Assembly (NCBI GenBank): GCA_903832295.1
Contig: CAILAZ010000309.1
Span: 1-64,000 of the forward strand
Length of the DNA stretch: 64,000 nt
Origin: an uncultured Acidobacteriota bacterium
GTDB taxonomy: Bacteria; Acidobacteriota; Terriglobia; Terriglobales; Acidobacteriaceae
Direction: 5' to 3'
Every line of letters starts with the position of its first letter. The first letter of the stretch is position 1. The position numbers and the translations under genes were made by a program. Shown here in pieces: positions 24,044 through 33,304 of this stretch. The notes under the pieces were generated by a model. That model had not been told where the DNA came from, ran no database searches, and worked only from the letters and a program-made list of their open reading frames with translations.

Positions 24044-27000
24044 TTACTGCGCGGTGTAGATGTAGTCGTGGTATTGCCAGACTCCATTGCTGCGACTGAA
24101 GAGCCGGACGTAAACGGGCTTGCCAGTTGCGGGAATGGAAGGAACGGTCGCCGTAGTGGAAGTGATGACGCCCGAGTTGTAGAGATTGACCGCACCCTTG
24201 CCGGAGGTTCCGACCTGCAACTGATAACCACCGTTGATGCCAACACCCGGGGTCCAGGTGAATTGCACGGCGGTGGTTCCCAGGACCGAGCCTGGAGCAG
24301 GCGTGAGCATCTCGGCAGCAGTGATGGTTCCGGCCTCGGTGTAGAGGTAGTCGATGAACGACCACACGCCGTTGATCTTCGAGAAGAGGCGGACATAGAC
24401 AGGAACCGCGTTTCCAGGAAGGGTGGGGATGGTGGCCGTGGTAGCGGCGATGATGCCCGAGCTATACAGATTGCTCGAACCCGCGCCGTTGGTGCCGGCG
24501 ATCAGTTGATAGCCGCCGTTCACTCCTACGCCCTGATTCCATGTGAATACGACATCCGTGGTTCCCAGCTTGGTGCCGGGAGTGGGAGACTGCATGGCGG
24601 CAGGAGTGGGAGTGCCGGCTTCGGTATAGGTGTAATCGACAGACTGCCATGCGCCGCCAATCTTGGAGAGAAGGCGCACATAGACAGGGAAAGCACTGAC
24701 GGGAATTCCATTTACGAGTGCCGATGTTGCCGCAATGGTACCCGATCTAAACAGATCGCTTGAACCCGCGCCCGTGGTACCAACGAGCAACTGGTAGCCT
24801 CCGCTGACGCCAACACCGCTGTTCCAGGTGAAGGTCACGCTCGCTCCGCTGAGCGCGGTGCCGGGAGTGGGAGACTGCATGGCGGCAGGAGCGGGAGTGC
24901 CCGATTCGGTGTACGTGTAGTCAAGGAACGACCACACGCCGTTGATCTTGGAGAAGAGCCGGGCATAGACGGTTTGGGCATCCGCAGGGATGTAGGGTAC
25001 GGCTACCGATGTGGCCTTGATTACACCGGAGACGAAGAGGTTGCTGGAGCCCGCTCCGGTGGTTCCGAGAAGAAGCTGATAGGCAGCGACTCCGCTGCCG
25101 GGAGACCAGTTGAAGGTAACGGGGGAATCAGGCAGAACACCGCTGGGCACCGGAGAGATCATCTCCGCCGCGCTGGGGCTGCCGGTTTCGGTGTAGGTGA
25201 AGTCGATGTTCGTCCAGAGTGCATTGACGCGCCAGAAGAGCCGGGCGTAGATGGTCTGGCCGGCGGTGGGGACGGAGACCGTCGCCGAGGTTGCGGTGGT
25301 GCGACCGGAATCATAAATGTCATTGAGCCCGATGCCGGTTCCGAGATAGAGCATGTAGCTATTCGCGGTCTTGCCTGCGTCCCATGCAAAGGTGACGGTA
25401 GAGTCGGACAGCGAGGAACCTGCGCTGGGACTGATGAAGGGATTGACGGTAAAGGAGACACTGACCGGAGGGGCCGCGAGGGTGTTGCCGTCACCGGGCT
25501 GAGTTGCGGTGACTGTGACCAGGCCGGCTCCGTTGATGTAGAGGGTGCTTCCGCTGATGGAGGCTGGACCGGAGACCGAGTAAGACACCGGCAAACCGGA
25601 CGATGCACCGGCGGTCAACACGATGGGAGACACCGGATAGGTCTGCGCACCCGGGTTGGGGAAGGTGATGGTCTGCGGCAACGAGTTCACCGTAAGGGTC
25701 CCGTTGATGTAGGTGATGGTGTAAGTATCCAGACCATTTCCCACAGCCGCGCTGGGAACGATGTCATAGGTGCCGACAGGGGCCGAGGGATCGGCACCCG
25801 TGCTGCTCAAGGTCACGCCGGTGACGCTGTCGCCGTCGGCAAGGCCAATGTAGGTGAATTCCGTCCCGGCGAATGTGAGAGTGTCGCCATAGGTCTTGGC
25901 GACGCTGTTGGCGGTGATCTTCAGGGCCTTCCTTTGCACGGTCAACGTGGTGCTGGCCGTGGCGCTGGTCAGGAAGTTGTTCCCGGCATAGTCATAGGTA
26001 ACGGTGTAAGAGGCTGTGACGGCCGGAAGGGTAAGAGTGTCAAAGGAGATTGAGAAGTTTCCGCCGGAGAGGTTCGCCAGCACCGGCGTTCCATTGATGG
26101 TGATCGTTACGGTCTCTCCGTCCCCGGGCAGCAGACCTGAGGCAGTCAGCGATCCCGAGAGCGTTACGGGCAGCCCGTAATTGACGGTCTGAGAGGACAG
26201 GCCACTGAAGGAAGGTGTTGGAGTCCAAGTGGTCGATTTGCGAATGCGATTGGTCCTCTGGTCAGTGATGTAGAGATTGTCCATCGCATCAAGCACCACG
26301 GCGGAAGGCGGCGCGCTGAGCCTTGCGCTGGTGGCCGGGCACCCATCGCCGACAGAGTCTGTCTGATAGCTGCATAAAGCAGCAAGCCATGAGCCGGCCA
26401 CGGTGGAGACGATCTGGGTATTTGCATCGACCTCGCGTACCAGTCCAAAGTCGAAGGCACCGCTATACCCGTCTGTGAGATAGAGGTCATTCAAGCTATC
26501 CAACGCGATGCCGTTCGCATAGATCATTACCTCGGTGGCGAGGCAACCGTCGCCGAAGTTGTCGATCACCGCACTACAGTGACTGTTGCCTCCACCGGCG
26601 ACAACAGAGACGGCCTTGGTGTTCGCATCCACTTTGTGAACCAGCGAGTACTCGGTGTAATAGATATTGTTTGCCGCATCGACCACTAACGCCGTTGGAT
26701 ACGTTGTGGACACCACCGAGTAGATGTATCCCGGAGTGCGTCCGCCGCAGTACGGGCCGCCCCCTGATCCGCAAATTACACGAATCTGGCCGACACCCGA
26801 GTCGGCGATGAATATGTTCCCAAGCGCATCTACAGCGAGGGAAGACGGCCCAAATACGCCGCCTCCGGAGAAGGAATGCAGACTAATCTGCCTCTGGAAT
26901 AGCAGGGCACGGGTTGCGGGACAGCCATTTCCGGAAGTATCCGTGGCGCCGGGGCAGACGTCGTAGTTGCCTCCGCCAACCCAGGAGATTTTCTGGGTCA

Positions 27001-29056
27001 CCGCATCCACCTTGTAAAGCGCTGAGGCGGCCCAATCTCCGAGGTATAGATTTCCGGCGCTGTCAATCGCCACATTCATCATTACGCCCAGCGGAGTGCT
27101 GGTAGCCGGGCGCACGGTGAAATTGTAGTAGCCGCGATTGCCGTTGCCCGCCACGGTGTAGATGTAGCCAGCGGTTTTGTCGGCGCAGAATGGGCCGCTG
27201 TTCACCGTGCAGATTACGCGGATACGGTAATTGTTGGTGTCAGCAATGAAGACGTTGCCATAGCTGTTGACGGCGGCCTGGCCGGGATAGTTGACTTGCG
27301 CCCAAGTTGCGGGGAAGCCATCGCCGTTGTAGCCGGCATTTCCGTTGCCGGCCAGGGTGCTCATGATGCCGGTCTGGGAGTGCTGCCCGGCAATTACGGT
27401 CTGAGTGGCGGTGATGGACAACAGCCCTGCGCTGGATGCCGAGTAGGTGTAGGAGCCAGCGGTGTTCAGGGGCGTGGCAGACAAGTTAAAGCTGGCATAG
27501 CCGTTGACGGCGTTGGTTGCGTAGTCCTGCGAATACGCGTTGGGTCCGGTGACAGAGAGCGATACGGAGGCGGATGAACCGGTGACTGCCGAGCCAGAGG
27601 CGTCAAGGATTGCGACGACAACGATGCCGGCGTTTGCGCCTGCCCGGACGGTGGGGTTTGGGGCGGTCGTAAACTTGAGACCGGCAGCGACATTGGCCGA
27701 GCACGATGCCGTGCTGCCACCATTTGCGCCTGAGCAACTCCAGCTCCAAGTCTTAGAGGAGAGGCTTACGGACGAGGGAAATCCGGACGAGCATAGAGAA
27801 TCGGTGGGTGCGGATTGGAACGCGCCTCCGTTGGACGCGCCGCAAATTCCATTTGACTTGAATGAGCTGGCACCACCGAGCTTCACGATTGCGTTGTTTG
27901 TAATGTCGGTGACATAGGCGTTTCCCGCTCCATCGACCGCGATCTTGCGGGGCGACCAGGAAGAGATGCCGGGATCCAGCAGCATCTGGGTTCCGCCAGA
28001 GAGCAACACAACGATGTTCCCGAAGCTGTCCACGATGTAAACCGACCCGGCTCCATCGACTGCGATTCCGGTAGCCGATGACAAGACCGATCCGCCGCCA
28101 CTGATACCGGTCCAGACCTTGGTCCGGGCCGCGCCGCGTGTCACCTTCCAGACGTAGCCTGCGGAGATGCATCCGGGGAACGCGTTGCAGGGATGATTGT
28201 CGCCGACATAGAGACTGCCGGCGGCGTCCATGGCGATTGGGCCGACGTAGGCAAACTGGGAAGCGACGGTGGTCTGGCTACCATCAGGCGCAACCTGCAG
28301 AATGGTCTCGGTGGTGGAATCTGAGATGTAGAGGTTTCCGGCTCCATCGACGGCCACGGAAACGGGATAGAGGTCAGCCGGGGCATTGACCTTTGTCATC
28401 TGTCCGCCGGCAACTTTCCAGACGCAGTTGGCACCGGGGTCGGCGATGTAGATGGCTCCTGCGCCATCGACGGCCGCGGCGACCGCAGAGGTCAATCCGG
28501 TGGCGACAGGCACCACTCCGACAAAGTCAGGGGAGATCCTCCAGAGAGCGCCAACATCGGCGACGTAGATGTAGCCCGCGGCATCGACGGCAATGCCCAT
28601 GGGACGAAATGAAATGCCCGCCGAGGTGGCGACGGGTGGAATCGCCGGCAGGGCTCCGCTGCCCGAACCTTGTATATAAGTGGTGGCAAGAGGCGTTCCA
28701 CCAAGGTCGCTGAGGACGACAGCGCCCATGCGCAGCCCAGGATAGGCCGGAGTGAAGGAAAGAGTCAGGGTGCAGGTGTCATTGGACGCATAGGTTCCGG
28801 CGACACAGGTCCCGCCGGCCATGGTGAAATCCAACGAGCTATAGCCCTGGGTGAGCACCTGGGGGGTAGCAATGGTGACGGGCGAGGCGAAAACATAAGT
28901 GAAGGTAGCAGTTGCGGACTGGCCGACGGTCTGAGTGCCGAAATCCGGTGCCCCGGATTGCAAGGCTACTTGTGCCGAAAGAGGCAGGAGGGCAAAAAAG
29001 ACGAAGAGGATGAATCGGCAGGCCTTAGCCGCAAACCGAGAGCTGGAAGAGCTCAT
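24044..29056 (-). CDS. Secreted NHL-repeat / MBG-domain / fibronectin-like repeat protein
   Basis: A 1670-residue protein with a signal peptide (FILFVFFALLPLSAQV). A short Hydin-like beta domain (VTFTYVFASPVTIATPQ, to about 130) is followed by many NHL propeller blades with the motif VDGAGNLYISD or VDALGNIFIAD (about 140-420 and 580-990). An immunoglobulin-like module lies between the two blade blocks. Next comes an MBG-type domain (KALKITANSVAKTYGDTLTF, about 1045-1120), an Ig-like stretch, and five C-terminal repeats of about 97 residues, each with VTFTWN...YQLLVGTTGAGS and ending DYTYTEAGTP. The protein is exported and has no enzymatic motif. It probably binds at the cell surface or is released. 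It stands alone between terminators. Confidence 0.82.
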   Translation of the reverse strand: MSSSSSRFAAKACRFILFVFFALLPLSAQVALQSGAPDFGTQTVGQSATATFTYVFASPVTIATPQVLTQGYSSLDFTMAGGTCVAGTYASNDTCTLTLSFTPAYPGLRMGAVVLSDLGGTPLATTYIQGSGSGALPAIPPVATSAGISFRPMGIAVDAAGYIYVADVGALWRISPDFVGVVPVATGLTSAVAAAVDGAGAIYIADPGANCVWKVAGGQMTKVNAPADLYPVSVAVDGAGNLYISDSTTETILQVAPDGSQTTVASQFAYVGPIAMDAAGSLYVGDNHPCNAFPGCISAGYVWKVTRGAARTKVWTGISGGGSVLSSATGIAVDGAGSVYIVDSFGNIVVLLSGGTQMLLDPGISSWSPRKIAVDGAGNAYVTDITNNAIVKLGGASSFKSNGICGASNGGAFQSAPTDSLCSSGFPSSVSLSSKTWSWSCSGANGGSTASCSANVAAGLKFTTAPNPTVRAGANAGIVVVAILDASGSAVTGSSASVSLSVTGPNAYSQDYATNAVNGYASFNLSATPLNTAGSYTYSASSAGLLSITATQTVIAGQHSQTGIMSTLAGNGNAGYNGDGFPATWAQVNYPGQAAVNSYGNVFIADTNNYRIRVICTVNSGPFCADKTAGYIYTVAGNGNRGYYNFTVRPATSTPLGVMMNVAIDSAGNLYLGDWAASALYKVDAVTQKISWVGGGNYDVCPGATDTSGNGCPATRALLFQRQISLHSFSGGGVFGPSSLAVDALGNIFIADSGVGQIRVICGSGGGPYCGGRTPGYIYSVVSTTYPTALVVDAANNIYYTEYSLVHKVDANTKAVSVVAGGGNSHCSAVIDNFGDGCLATEVMIYANGIALDSLNDLYLTDGYSGAFDFGLVREVDANTQIVSTVAGSWLAALCSYQTDSVGDGCPATSARLSAPPSAVVLDAMDNLYITDQRTNRIRKSTTWTPTPSFSGLSSQTVNYGLPVTLSGSLTASGLLPGDGETVTITINGTPVLANLSGGNFSISFDTLTLPAVTASYTVTYDYAGNNFLTSATASTTLTVQRKALKITANSVAKTYGDTLTFAGTEFTYIGLADGDSVTGVTLSSTGADPSAPVGTYDIVPSAAVGNGLDTYTITYINGTLTVNSLPQTITFPNPGAQTYPVSPIVLTAGASSGLPVSYSVSGPASISGSTLYINGAGLVTVTATQPGDGNTLAAPPVSVSFTVNPFISPSAGSSLSDSTVTFAWDAGKTANSYMLYLGTGIGLNDIYDSGRTTATSATVSVPTAGQTIYARLFWRVNALWTNIDFTYTETGSPSAAEMISPVPSGVLPDSPVTFNWSPGSGVAAYQLLLGTTGAGSSNLFVSGVIKATSVAVPYIPADAQTVYARLFSKINGVWSFLDYTYTESGTPAPAAMQSPTPGTALSGASVTFTWNSGVGVSGGYQLLVGTTGAGSSDLFRSGTIAATSALVNGIPVSAFPVYVRLLSKIGGAWQSVDYTYTEAGTPTPAAMQSPTPGTKLGTTDVVFTWNQGVGVNGGYQLIAGTNGAGSSNLYSSGIIAATTATIPTLPGNAVPVYVRLFSKINGVWSFIDYLYTEAGTITAAEMLTPAPGSVLGTTAVQFTWTPGVGINGGYQLQVGTSGKGAVNLYNSGVITSTTATVPSIPATGKPVYVRLFSRSNGVWQYHDYIYTAQ
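24047..25435 (-). repeat. Five tandem ~290-bp coding repeats
   Basis: The 3' end of the repeat-protein gene consists of five units of about 97 codons. Near-identical stretches recur, such as the codons for TTGAGSS and for KINGVWSFLDYTYTE. They vary enough to suggest old duplication with ongoing homogenisation of some segments. Confidence 0.75.
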
Positions 29057-29747
29057 GTTTTGTCCGCTTTCTGAGCCCTGGGTGGAAGGGCTACGACTCG
29101 GTGTTCACACCTAGGCGGAGGCAGTTACGGATCACATGCTCGGCGATAGAGCGCAGTGCCGATACCCACCGGACCAGAGAGCGAATTTATTGAGAGTCGC
29201 TGAACGTTACTAGGCACCGGGGGAGAAGACAAGCAGTTTCCACGATGGCCGATACGTGGGGGTTCCAATACGGGAAATGCTGTAGCTCGCGATGGATGGC
29301 TTTCTGACGGTTACTCGAATTGGGCCTAATGAGATGGCAGATTCTTGCCACTCATTCTGAAAACAGACATTCCTCCCCGCTTGTTTCGAAAAATGGTGGT
29401 ATTGTGAATGCGTTGATTCTGGACTATGCGGGGGGAACTGAGTAGAAACGCGCGGCGCGGGCTGGCAATAAATATCTTTTTATTTATCGATGTACGGAAG
29501 TAGTCCTTAACGTCTTCATAGCAACTGCCGCATTTCGCTTCCACCACTCTTCCACGTAATGGGGACCGTCTTTCTTTGAGGCGGCCGCCGGTCCAATCAC
29601 GGAGGCACTCGTGAGAGTAGTCGGTGGCGACCCATGGCGTTTCTATGCCTGCGCGCTTTGGCAGGCATTCGTGTTTATTCCTGCGGGTTCAACATGCCTG
29701 GAAAGTAACAGGAGATCTTCAGAGCCTGTGCGCTCGCTGGGGAGGGC
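29057..29747. other. Long intergenic region before the [NiFe] hydrogenase operon
   Basis: About 690 bp with no supported gene. The centre (29380-29500) is noticeably AT-richer than its surroundings (for example AAATAAATATCTTTTTATTT). A perfect 8-bp hairpin ATGCCTGC/GCAGGCAT lies at 29645..29668, followed by TCGTGTTTATTC, roughly 80 bp before the first gene. It could be an attenuator, a terminator or an RNA fold in a long leader. A 24-codon ORF (start 29634) spans it, but it does not match the Met/Cys leaders well. No clear promoter is recognised. Confidence 0.45.
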
Positions 29748-32700
29748 ATGATGCCTACACCCGGCGCACTTGTCCCCTGGGCTTTGTGGCCTCTGCTGTG
29801 TGGCATGGGTCTGGAATTGATGGGAGCGAAGCTGCTCTCGTCGCGATGGAAAGGCGCGCTCGCATTTCTGTGCTGCCTGGGGAGTCTTGCGGCGGTGCTC
29901 GGAACGTATCCGGGCGTCCGCGACGGATCTGCGATACATCTTCAACTGGGAGCCTGGGATGGTCCACTTGCACTGGTGCTGCATGTGGACGCACTGAGCC
30001 TGCTGTTTGCCTTTATGGCGACCGGGATCGGCACCCTGGTGCTGCTTTACTCCATTGACTACATGGCCGAAGAGGTTTCCGCGACACGGTTCTATTGCAT
30101 CATCCTGGCGTTTATCGCCGGGCTGGTGGTGCTGGTCTATAGCGCAAACCTGCTGATCTTCTACCTTGGCTGGGAACTGGTTGGCCTGTGTTCGTTCAGC
30201 CTTGTGGGCTTCTGGTACACGAATCCCGAGGCGGTGAAGGGAGCGCGCAAGGTTCTGCTGATGACGCACCTTGCGGGCTACGGGCTGCTGGCGGCGATTC
30301 TCGTTATTTATGCCCGAACGGGCAGCACGCTGTGGACCGATCCGGCGGTTGGAAAGTCGATGGGAAGCGGACTGTTTGTGCTGATGCTGATCGCGCTGGC
30401 CGCGAAATCAGTGCAGTTCCCTCTTCATACATGGATTCCCGAGGCGATGGCGGCTCCCACTCCGGTGAGCGCGCTGCTGCACGCGGCGTGCTACGTGAAG
30501 GCAGGGGTTTACCTGGCAGCACGCATGCACAGTTTTGCGGCGTGGCCCGCTTCGTGGAGCTTCATCATGCTGTGGGTGGGGACGGTGACGATGCTGGTGG
30601 GCGTGCTGTACGCGCTGGTGCAGACAGACCTGAAACGTCTGCTGGCATTCAGCACGGTGAGCCAGATCGGCTACATGATTACCGGCATTGGCCTGGGAAG
30701 CCCGCTGGGAATTGCCGCCGGACTGCTGCATTGCGTGAACCACGGATTTTTCAAGAGCACGCTGTTCCTGGCAGCCGGATCGGTGCAGCACGCCGCGGGT
30801 ACGAGGGACATGAACAAACTGGGCGGACTCGCCTCCAGAATGCCGCGAACGACGCTGGTGTGGATGATCAGCATTGGCAGCATGATGGGAATTCCGCTGA
30901 TGAGCGGCTTCGCGAGCAAGTGGCTGGTCTATACGGCGGCGCTCCAGAAGGGGATGGTGATTCCCGCGCTGGCCGCCTGGATTGCGAGCATCGGCACGGT
31001 GTTCATCGGAGTGAAGGCGACGAGCGCCGTGTTCCTGGGCGATACGACAGAGCAGACAAAGAACGCGCACGAATCGCCGGCGACGATGACGACCGGCATG
31101 ATGTTGCTGACGGCAGTGACGATCATTCTGGGGATTGCGCCGCAGTTTGCGATCCGGTACCTGATCAACCCGGTTCTGGCTTCGTTTGGAATGCCTGCTG
31201 CGATTGGCGTTTCGTGGTTTGGAATGACGGACGCAATGGGGAGCTGGGCAACTTCGATGGGGCTTGTGATGGCAGTGGTTTCGGCTGTCATCGGCGGCAT
31301 TGTGTACCTTGCGGTCGTGCGTCCGGCGCGGCATGTGGTTTCAGGCGGCGTGCTTGCGGGCGCAGGTGGCGGAGCCTTCACAGGCGGCGAGCCGATGCGC
31401 GGGTCCGCGGAATTGCAGGCAGTCGATTTCTCCGAGGTATTCAAGCGGCAGTGGGCTCCGATTCTGCGAGCATTCGACGTCGATGCGTTCTACAAAGGAT
31501 TCTGGCGGCTGGTGCTGAACTTCTCGACACGGATGCAACGCGCACTCTCCTGGCTGGAAACGCACGCGGTGGTGACGCTGGCTGGTTGCGCGGTTGTCGT
31601 CCTGCTGTCGGTGTTCCGGGCAGTTCCGAATGCTTCGCTTGCAGCGAGCGGAGAGGGAATTCCAACGCTGATTGGCGTATGCAGCGCATTCGCCTTCCTG
31701 GCACTGGTGCTTACGGCATTGAGCAGCAAGACGACCCGCAAGCTGGCGGGACTGATGTTCCTCTCCGGAGCCCCGGCGATTCTAGGGCTGATGGTGGAAT
31801 CCGGGGTCCTGAGGATGATTCTGCTGGAGGCATCTTCGTTCCTCGCGCTGCTGCTGATCTGGAAGAGCGCAAAGACGAAATCGGCGAAGTGGACATTTCT
31901 TGCGGTCGTTGCGGCTTCGGCGGCGACGCTGGTTCCAGGCTTGCTGCTGCTGGAACACGGACATGCGGACCTGGCACGAACACTGCTGATCGTTGGGTTC
32001 TTCCTGAAGCTGGGACTGGTTCCGTTCTTCCTGTGGCTGCCGAAAATTGCGGAGCAGGTTCCGGCACTGGTGCTGGGACTGGTGGTTTGTGTGCTGGATA
32101 TTGCCGCCTTCGGAGAACTCTGCGCGGTGGCAAAAGCGGCACCCTGGGTGCTGGAACCGAAGAGCCTGTGGCTGGGCGTAGCGGCGGCCTCAGCACTGGC
32201 GGCCGCACTGTTGATGCTCTCACAGCGCGACATGAAACGCCTGCTGGCGCTCTCAACGGTGGAAGACATGGGCTTCCTCTGTTTTGGACTGGCGTCAGCG
32301 ACGGTAATTGGATTTGAAGGCGCGGTGATTGGGGTGGCAACACACGCAGTTGCGAAGGCGTTGCTATTCCTCTCCATCAGCTCTCCGGAAGCGAACGGAG
32401 AGTTGCGAGCCAAGTGCCGGGGACTGGCGTCGCGTTACCCGGTGAGCGCCGCAGGCTTCCTGATTGGGATGCTGGCGGTGCTTGGCATTCCTCCCACGAT
32501 CGGGTTCGCGGGACGGTGGCGAATTTACGAAACAGCGGCACAGTTGGGAACGCCCTGGCTGGTGATGCTGATAGCGTCCTCGATGCTTGCGCTGATTGCA
32601 TACGTCCGCGCACTGACGGGAACGTGGTGGGGAATGTCATCTGCGGAAGCGGGCGTTGATTGTGCGGAGCCTGTGGAAACAGGGATCGCAAAGACACTCA

Positions 32701-32777
32701 TTGTGGTAATGGCGGCATTGCTGGTAATTGCCGGGACGTGGCCCTCTGGGGTCGATTTTCTGCGGGGGATCCGATGA
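29748..32777 (+). CDS. Fused double antiporter-like subunit of group 4 [NiFe] hydrogenase
   Basis: 1009 residues, almost entirely membrane helices. The N-terminal half (1-560) is NuoL/EchA-like, with the signature HTWIPEAMAAPTPVSALLHAA and a conserved charged helix. A middle part (610-710) resembles the small HyfE/NuoK-type helices. The C-terminal part (720-1009) is a shorter second antiporter-like module (LGLVPFFLWLPKIAEQVP, then AKALLFLSIS). Hyf-type complexes encode such subunits separately, so this is a fusion. It would carry protons or sodium across the membrane, driven by the hydrogenase. GGAGGG precedes paired ATG codons (29748/29751). The stop overlaps the next start (ATGA). Confidence 0.87.
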   Translation: MMPTPGALVPWALWPLLCGMGLELMGAKLLSSRWKGALAFLCCLGSLAAVLGTYPGVRDGSAIHLQLGAWDGPLALVLHVDALSLLFAFMATGIGTLVLLYSIDYMAEEVSATRFYCIILAFIAGLVVLVYSANLLIFYLGWELVGLCSFSLVGFWYTNPEAVKGARKVLLMTHLAGYGLLAAILVIYARTGSTLWTDPAVGKSMGSGLFVLMLIALAAKSVQFPLHTWIPEAMAAPTPVSALLHAACYVKAGVYLAARMHSFAAWPASWSFIMLWVGTVTMLVGVLYALVQTDLKRLLAFSTVSQIGYMITGIGLGSPLGIAAGLLHCVNHGFFKSTLFLAAGSVQHAAGTRDMNKLGGLASRMPRTTLVWMISIGSMMGIPLMSGFASKWLVYTAALQKGMVIPALAAWIASIGTVFIGVKATSAVFLGDTTEQTKNAHESPATMTTGMMLLTAVTIILGIAPQFAIRYLINPVLASFGMPAAIGVSWFGMTDAMGSWATSMGLVMAVVSAVIGGIVYLAVVRPARHVVSGGVLAGAGGGAFTGGEPMRGSAELQAVDFSEVFKRQWAPILRAFDVDAFYKGFWRLVLNFSTRMQRALSWLETHAVVTLAGCAVVVLLSVFRAVPNASLAASGEGIPTLIGVCSAFAFLALVLTALSSKTTRKLAGLMFLSGAPAILGLMVESGVLRMILLEASSFLALLLIWKSAKTKSAKWTFLAVVAASAATLVPGLLLLEHGHADLARTLLIVGFFLKLGLVPFFLWLPKIAEQVPALVLGLVVCVLDIAAFGELCAVAKAAPWVLEPKSLWLGVAAASALAAALLMLSQRDMKRLLALSTVEDMGFLCFGLASATVIGFEGAVIGVATHAVAKALLFLSISSPEANGELRAKCRGLASRYPVSAAGFLIGMLAVLGIPPTIGFAGRWRIYETAAQLGTPWLVMLIASSMLALIAYVRALTGTWWGMSSAEAGVDCAEPVETGIAKTLIVVMAALLVIAGTWPSGVDFLRGIR

Positions 32778-33304
32778 AATTGCTTGAGGACTTGCTGAAT
32801 CACTGCCGCCAGAAAAGCCCCTGGCTGTTTCATATGAACTCCGGCAGCTGCAATGGCTGCGATATCGAACTGGTTGCCAGCATTGCACCGCGCTATGACG
32901 TAGAACAACTGGGTATCCACCTGGAAGGCAGCCCGCGCCACGCCGATATTCTGTGCATCTCCGGCCCGGTGACGCATAACACTTTGAATGCGGTGAAGGC
33001 GGTCTATGGGCAGGTACCGCATCCGAAAGCGGTGGTCGGACTTGGCTCCTGCGCCGCGTCCTGCAACGTGTTTGCGGGCAGCCGGACGGTGGTAGGGCCG
33101 CTGCACCTCCACGTCCCGGTTGATGTCTATGTGCCGGGTTGCCCGCCGCGTCCTGACGCCATCATTGAAGGCATTGCGAAAGCTGCCGAGTTGCTCAGCC
33201 ATCCGGAACGGAAGCAGATTTCGGAGGCGGAGATCAAGGCTGCGTCGGCTGCCGGGTGCCAGTGTGACGGCGCTCCCGCAGAAGGAGAGACGCCGTGCAA
33301 GTAA
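32774..33304 (+). CDS. Group 4 [NiFe] hydrogenase small subunit (EchC/HyfI/NuoB-like)
   Basis: 176 residues from the ATG that overlaps the preceding stop; the longer track ORF extends backward into the antiporter gene. The proximal [4Fe-4S] ligands are visible: C26 and C29 in SGSCNGCD, C93 in LGSCAASC, and C123 in PGCPPRPD. There is a short Cys-containing C-terminal tail (AGCQCDGAP). It passes electrons between the NiFe site and the ferredoxin-like subunit on the cytoplasmic face of the membrane arm. Confidence 0.92.
   Translation: MKLLEDLLNHCRQKSPWLFHMNSGSCNGCDIELVASIAPRYDVEQLGIHLEGSPRHADILCISGPVTHNTLNAVKAVYGQVPHPKAVVGLGSCAASCNVFAGSRTVVGPLHLHVPVDVYVPGCPPRPDAIIEGIAKAAELLSHPERKQISEAEIKAASAAGCQCDGAPAEGETPCK

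Noticed and set aside
24047-25435. CRISPR array
   Set aside because: The repeats are about 290 bp, in frame and coding. No short repeat-spacer pattern was seen anywhere in the window.
29326-29547. 73-codon minus-strand ORF in the long intergenic region
   Set aside because: No homology recognised, GTG start without a convincing ribosome site, and it falls in the AT-richer stretch where chance ORFs are plausible.
29634-29708. 24-codon ORF before the [NiFe] operon as a Cys leader
   Set aside because: Two scattered Cys only, weak ribosome site, and no clear competing antiterminator helix.
30188-32317. 709-codon plus-strand ORF inside the fused antiporter gene
   Set aside because: It is another frame of the same GC-rich region; the antiporter frame carries clear membrane helices and signatures.
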